From the NCBI GenBank assembly GCA_963781785.1, contig CAWAHD010000005.1:1178001-1242000 (forward strand): 64,000 nt of DNA, read 5' to 3'. The notes beneath the pieces are model-generated. The model made no database searches. It was not told the DNA's origin and was given only the letters and a program-made list of their open reading frames with translations. Shown here piece after piece: positions 60,472 through 64,000 of the stretch. A program made the position numbers and the translations under genes. Numbering within the stretch: the stretch's first letter is position 1; each line of letters opens with the position of its first letter. This DNA is from CAWAHD01 sp963781785. Its GTDB lineage: Bacteria; Planctomycetota; Planctomycetia; Isosphaerales; Isosphaeraceae.

Positions 60472-60800
60472 ATGTCGCCGCGTCGCGGCTGCGAACAACA
60501 TCCGTCGCCGGGGGCCCATCTGGGGCTCACGCCGCCAGACTGCACGATGTCGCCGCCTCGCGGCTCGGGACAATATCCGTCGCGCTCAGCCAACCTGGGG
60601 CTCACGCCACCGGCCTGGACGATGTCGCCGCTTCGCGGCTGGGAACAAAATCCGTCGCGCTCAGCCAACCTGGGGCTCACGCCACCTGCCTGGACGATGT
60701 CGCCGGTTCGCGGCTGGGGACAAAATCCGTCGCGCTCAGCCAACCTGGGGCTCACGCCACCTGCCTGGACGATGTCGCCGCGTTGCGGCTGGGAATGTGT
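60472..60800. repeat. 75-bp tandem repeat, four full units and a partial fifth
   Basis: Units start with GATGTCGCCG at exactly 75-base steps (ATG at 60472, 60547, 60622, 60697, 60772). Each holds GCGGCTGGGAACAA, then CCGTCGCGCTCAGCCAACC and GGGGCTCACGCC. Copies 2-4 are nearly identical, copy 1 differs at several sites, and copy 5 decays after about 25 bases. As 75 is a multiple of 3, all frames stay open, but no ribosome-binding site or domain is seen, so I do not call it coding. It begins about 30 bases after the sigma-WD40 stop. Confidence 0.92.
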
Positions 60801-60862
60801 TGCGTCGTTGGTCTGGGCGATGGGTTGTTTTGGAGCCCCCGAAGCGGGGCGGAATCGTATAG

Positions 60863-60882
60863 CCTGGGGGCGTGAGCCCCAG
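60863..60882 (+). terminator. hairpin, possible terminator
   Basis: CCTGGGGGCGTGAGCCCCAGG forms a strong stem with a 5-7 base loop. No U-run follows, so it may be a dispersed repeat end rather than a terminator. Confidence 0.35.
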
Positions 60883-61294
60883 GTATACGCCGACAATCCC
60901 TATTGAAAGCCCCCAGAGGGGGCGACATCAGTGATCGCACCATCGCGCTCACCGCTCTGGCCTGCTCCTTAGACGTCAAATCTAGCGTTTCGTACTTGGT
61001 TGCGGCCAAAAGCCGCGTTGTGGCATCCGCGCCCATTGACCGTGGCGGCTGGACCGCACGAAAGTCGTTGGTGAGTCGCCTTATTAACGAACAATGCACG
61101 CAATGTAGACGTCGGAACCCGCGCAATCGTTGCACAACATACGGTCTAATCTGATTATCCGTAACGATTTCCGGACCAATCCATAATGATGGCTCAACGT
61201 CGCTATTTAAAACTGACGACAGAAAAGAGTAACACACGGTCAGACTGTCGATCCTTCCATTTGGAAGGCCGACCACGGAACGAAGGAGTGCGCG
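60883..61294. other. 412-base intergenic region upstream of the six-repeat gene
   Basis: GC content falls here (for example near 61140-61210), unlike most of the window. No gene is supported. The region upstream of 61295 probably carries the promoter of the six-repeat gene. A CCCCCAGAGGGGGC stem lies near 60907-60924. Confidence 0.5.
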
Positions 61295-62782
61295 ATGCCC
61301 AAACGTCAGCGAGCGGCGGGGACGAACGGCTCGTCTGCGAAGCAGCTCGCCGCGAATAAAGAGATTCGCGCGCGCCGAGACGACTCTGGCAGAACGGCGA
61401 ACGTGTGGTTCGCCTCGTTGCGAGCATACGCCGATGCCGACCGGGACGAACGGGGCGGTCTGCCGGATCTCGATCCCTCCCAGATCCTGGCATGGGCCGA
61501 CGCCTTTCGCGCACGCACGGGCGAATGGCCGGGCAACACGTCGGGCCCGATTCCGGAGGCACCCGGCGAGACCTGGCTGGCCGTGGAGGCCGCCCTCACG
61601 TTCGGATTGCGGGGTTTGCCCGGACGCTCGACGATCCTGCGACTCCTCGCCGAGCACAGGGGGCACCGTCACCGCGAAGATCCGAAATTCACGGTTCAAG
61701 AAATCCTGGCGTGGGCCGACGCCTGGCACGACCGGACCGGCAAGTGGCCGATCGCAGGCTCGGGCGAAATTCCCAACTCCGGGGACGCCACCTGGTACAG
61801 CGTCGACCACGCGCTCCGGAAAGGCCGCGCCGGTCTTCGGGGTGCTTCTTCGTTGGCCCGACTGCTGGCGCGGGAACGCGGTGTGCGGTATCCGCAGGAT
61901 CTCGTGCGCTTCGACATTGCCAAGATTCTGCGCTGGGCCGATGCCCATCACCACCGCCACGGCGACTGGCCGAAAAGAACTTCCGGTCCTATTCCGCAAT
62001 GTCCGCACGAGACATGGCACCGGGTTGATCGAGCGCTTCGTGAGGGCCTCCGAGGTCTGCCCGGTGGCTCCTCGCTGCCGAACCTACTCACGGCGCGGCG
62101 CCGTCCGGAACCGGACGCGCCCTCCGCAACTGACCGAGCAGCGGGTGCTGCGCTGGGCCGACTCACACCACACGCGCACCGGCAAGTGGCCAGCGGCCAC
62201 ATCGGGGCCGATCCCCGAGGCCGTTGGCGAGAACTGGCAGAATGTCGAGCACGCGCTCCGGGCCGGTCTGCGCAGCTACCCGGCGGCTCGTCAATCGCCC
62301 GGCTGCTCGCCGAGCGGCGCGGCGCTCGAAATCTCAAGGATCTGCCGCAGCTCTCCGTGGATCAGATCCTTTGCTGGGCAGACGCCCATCATGTGCGGAC
62401 CGGGAAATGGCCGAAGTACCACTCGGGGGCCTTGGCCGAGGCCCCCGGCGAGACCTGGGCAGCGATTTCTTTCGCACTCACGAACGGCACTCGTGGCCTG
62501 TCCGGCGGCTCCTCGCTCGCGCGTCTGCTCCAACAGGAGAGGGGAACGCGAAACCAGCGCGATCTTCCACGATTTTGCGAACCGGAGATCCTGGCGTGGG
62601 CCGACTCCCACCGCGCGCGTCACGGCAAGCGGCCATCTTACTACTCTGGCCCAATCCCCGAAGCGCCGGGCGAAACTTGGCTCCGGGTGAATGCCGCTCT
62701 GTGTTTCGGCTTGCGAGGACTGCCGGGCGGCACATCCCTCTCGCGTCTGCTGGAGGCGCGACGGAGGGATAGGGAGGCCTGA
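61295..62782 (+). CDS. protein of six tandem ~72-aa Trp-rich repeats
   Basis: 495 aa; ATG 61295 behind GAAGGAG. After a basic N-terminus (MPKRQRAAGTNGSSAKQ) come six repeats beginning at about 61493, 61703, 61925, 62143, 62363 and 62588. The consensus runs ILxWADxHxxRTGKWP, then SGPIPEAPGETW, then ALxxGLRGLPGGSSLARLL and RGxRN. Trp in WAD, the KWP turn, and the GETW Trp are nearly invariant. Repeat 4 reads in another frame owing to one extra base near 62120 and a compensating loss near 62272. The repeats look like small helical modules, comparable to helicase-associated or other DNA-binding repeats, but I cannot name a family. Basic N-terminus supports nucleic-acid binding (inference). Confidence 0.75.
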   Translation: MPKRQRAAGTNGSSAKQLAANKEIRARRDDSGRTANVWFASLRAYADADRDERGGLPDLDPSQILAWADAFRARTGEWPGNTSGPIPEAPGETWLAVEAALTFGLRGLPGRSTILRLLAEHRGHRHREDPKFTVQEILAWADAWHDRTGKWPIAGSGEIPNSGDATWYSVDHALRKGRAGLRGASSLARLLARERGVRYPQDLVRFDIAKILRWADAHHHRHGDWPKRTSGPIPQCPHETWHRVDRALREGLRGLPGGSSLPNLLTARRRPEPDAPSATDRAAGAALGRLTPHAHRQVASGHIGADPRGRWRELAECRARAPGRSAQLPGGSSIARLLAERRGARNLKDLPQLSVDQILCWADAHHVRTGKWPKYHSGALAEAPGETWAAISFALTNGTRGLSGGSSLARLLQQERGTRNQRDLPRFCEPEILAWADSHRARHGKRPSYYSGPIPEAPGETWLRVNAALCFGLRGLPGGTSLSRLLEARRRDREA

Positions 62783-62815
62783 GAAATCGGTAACCAGCAG
62801 AACTCGTTCTGATTC

Positions 62816-63748
62816 CTATGTGGCCAGCTTCTTTTGCCCGAACCGTTCGCCGTGCCGGACCACGAAGTCCCGCACGCTGGTTGCCGGCCTACCCGTGATC
62901 TTCTCGACATCGGACGTCAACCGGTCGTACCGATTATCGGCGTGGAGGCGGGCCATCGTGCTGATATGCTCAAACAGGTGGTCGGGCAAATGGCGAGAGC
63001 GAAGCTCCTGGTCGCGCCACTCGACGAATGGCACATCAACGTAAGTGACGGTTCGGCCGAGTGCGGCGGAGTACTCCGCCGCCATGGCATTCATGTCCTC
63101 TGATCGTGGGCCGGTCAGCTCGTAGACCTTGCCGGCGTGACCGGCCGGACTGGCCAGAATGGTCGCGATGACCTCAGCCACGTCCCGGGCGTCGATGGGC
63201 GACGTTTTCCCGGCGCCGAAGGGGAGCCGGATCGTGGAGTCCCGGGCAATCGATTCGGCAGCCCAGTCCAGAAAGAAGGGATGCTGGAGAAACGCCGTCG
63301 CTCGGACGTGGACCACCGGCAACCCCGACCAGTTCAACACCTGCTCCCCGAGCCAATGCTGCCGTTGCTGAGGGGAATCGGTCATCGCGGTCAGGCTCAT
63401 TTGCGACACGGTTATCTGCGAGATGTTGACCAGCACCTCCAGGTCACCGCGGTCGCGGGCGACAGCGGCCGTCGTTACCGTCGCCTCCAAGTAGGGCGCA
63501 GACACGCTCATACCGAAGTACATGCGACGGCAACCCGTCAGAGCAAACGAGACGTCCCCGGCACAGGTCAGGTCGCCGACAACGACCTCGGCGCCGATCG
63601 CTCGCAACGCGTCGGCACGTTCATCATCACGCCGAACCAGCGCACGCACGGCAAGGCCGCGCTGACGAAGAATTGCAACGATCTCATGACCGACTCCGCC
63701 AACGCGTCCCGCAGCGCCTGTGACGAGAATCGGAGCGTTGATTGACAT
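62816..63748 (-). CDS. NmrA-like NAD(P)-binding protein
   Basis: 310 aa from the ATG at 63748 (MSINAPILVTGAAGRVGG). This is an atypical short-chain dehydrogenase of the NmrA/HSCARG type. The nucleotide-binding motif is GAAGRVGGVGHE; other matches are RALVRRDDERADALRAIGAE, VVGDLTCAGDV, ATAFLQHPFF, and PIDARDVAEVIATIL. The active-site Tyr-x-x-x-Lys of classical SDRs is absent, as usual in this group, so it may be a redox sensor or quinone reductase-like enzyme. Frame intact. Confidence 0.9.
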   Translation of the reverse strand: MSINAPILVTGAAGRVGGVGHEIVAILRQRGLAVRALVRRDDERADALRAIGAEVVVGDLTCAGDVSFALTGCRRMYFGMSVSAPYLEATVTTAAVARDRGDLEVLVNISQITVSQMSLTAMTDSPQQRQHWLGEQVLNWSGLPVVHVRATAFLQHPFFLDWAAESIARDSTIRLPFGAGKTSPIDARDVAEVIATILASPAGHAGKVYELTGPRSEDMNAMAAEYSAALGRTVTYVDVPFVEWRDQELRSRHLPDHLFEHISTMARLHADNRYDRLTSDVEKITGRPATSVRDFVVRHGERFGQKKLAT

Positions 63749-63845
63749 GAATGCGACTCCAATCTGGGAAGCGAACGGGGCGTCGCTCGGAACTGGTGCG
63801 CGGCCGGGTGTGCGCTCACCGGTTTGCCTCAACCGGCGAGCACCA

Positions 63846-64000
63846 TCAGCGAGTGGCCGCGGTCGCCAGATCGTCCAGTTTCTGGTCGAGTGCGGCGGCC
63901 ATCCGGTTGACCCGCTCGTCCCCGAACTGGCCGAAGAGGGACGAGGGACGGTCGTACTCGATGCACGTCTTGCCCTCACCTAAATGGCCGACAATTTCAA
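63846..64000 (-). CDS. C-terminal fragment of a protein cut by the window edge
   Basis: The last 50 codons of a minus-strand gene (GHLGEGKTCIEYDRPSSLFG, then DERVNRMAAALDQKLDDLAT), ending at TGA 63846-63848. Codon use matches the neighbours. It lies about 100 bases upstream of the NmrA-like gene on the same strand, so they may be co-transcribed. Too little remains to name a family. Confidence 0.55.
   Translation of the reverse strand, partial: EIVGHLGEGKTCIEYDRPSSLFGQFGDERVNRMAAALDQKLDDLATAATR

Noticed and set aside
60370..60906. Open reading frames across the 75-bp repeat
   Set aside because: Repeat length is a multiple of three, so every frame stays open; no start site, domain or composition supports translation.
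1..64000. tRNA, rRNA or mobile-element genes
   Set aside because: No tRNA T-loop pattern, rRNA block, transposase or integrase was recognised by eye; a covariance-model scan would settle tRNAs and small RNAs.

Overview
The window looks like chromosomal DNA of a high-GC planctomycete, probably near the Isosphaeraceae or Gemmataceae. This is inferred from gene content: a secreted DUF1080/beta-propeller protein, ECF sigma factors with WD40 tails, a kinase fused to a formylglycine-generating-enzyme (FGE) domain, a CxxCH squalene-cyclase-like protein, PT-HINT proteins, and many short planctomycete-type hypotheticals. No rRNA, tRNA, CRISPR array, insertion sequence or phage region was recognised.

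Layout. 1-3219: 3'-truncated secreted DUF1080/propeller gene. 3698-5816: three-gene minus-strand signalling operon (receiver-TIR fusion, soluble histidine kinase, lone receiver). 6183-9517: AsmA-like membrane protein and a membrane sulfatase. 9883-19373: TPR protein, recA, thpR, PfkB kinase, hybrid histidine kinase, gltX and small hypotheticals. 20063-24984: protein kinase with a degenerate receiver, a haem-motif cyclase-like protein, and a two-gene secreted operon. 25316-36169: five tandem paralogs with TPR/HEAT-like N-termini and C-terminal Hint (intein-like) domains. 36210-39362: hflX, a small coupled ORF, truB, and a NusG-like protein. 39381-47366: SGNH-like protein, DUF255/thioredoxin lipoprotein, DUF11 protein, miaA. 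47375-55979: divergent locus with a GAF-like giant, a sigma-like protein and small peptides on one side, and an ECF sigma factor plus kinase-FGE fusion on the other. 55903-64000: membrane proteins, tag glycosylase, sigma-WD40 protein, a 75-bp minisatellite, a six-repeat protein, an NmrA-like protein, and a gene fragment at the edge.

How the genes work together. Housekeeping genes (recA, gltX, hflX, truB, miaA, tag, thpR) alternate with accessory signalling genes. The best candidates for undescribed systems are the receiver-TIR two-component operon, the Hint-protein array, and the divergent sigma/kinase-FGE/GAF locus.

Caution on sequence quality. Many genes contain single-base frameshifts whose reading frame resumes at once, and many of these lie where a GCGCGC-type run would be expected. 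I read most of them as sequence errors rather than real pseudogenes, so broken genes are annotated as whole CDSs and the break sites are given.
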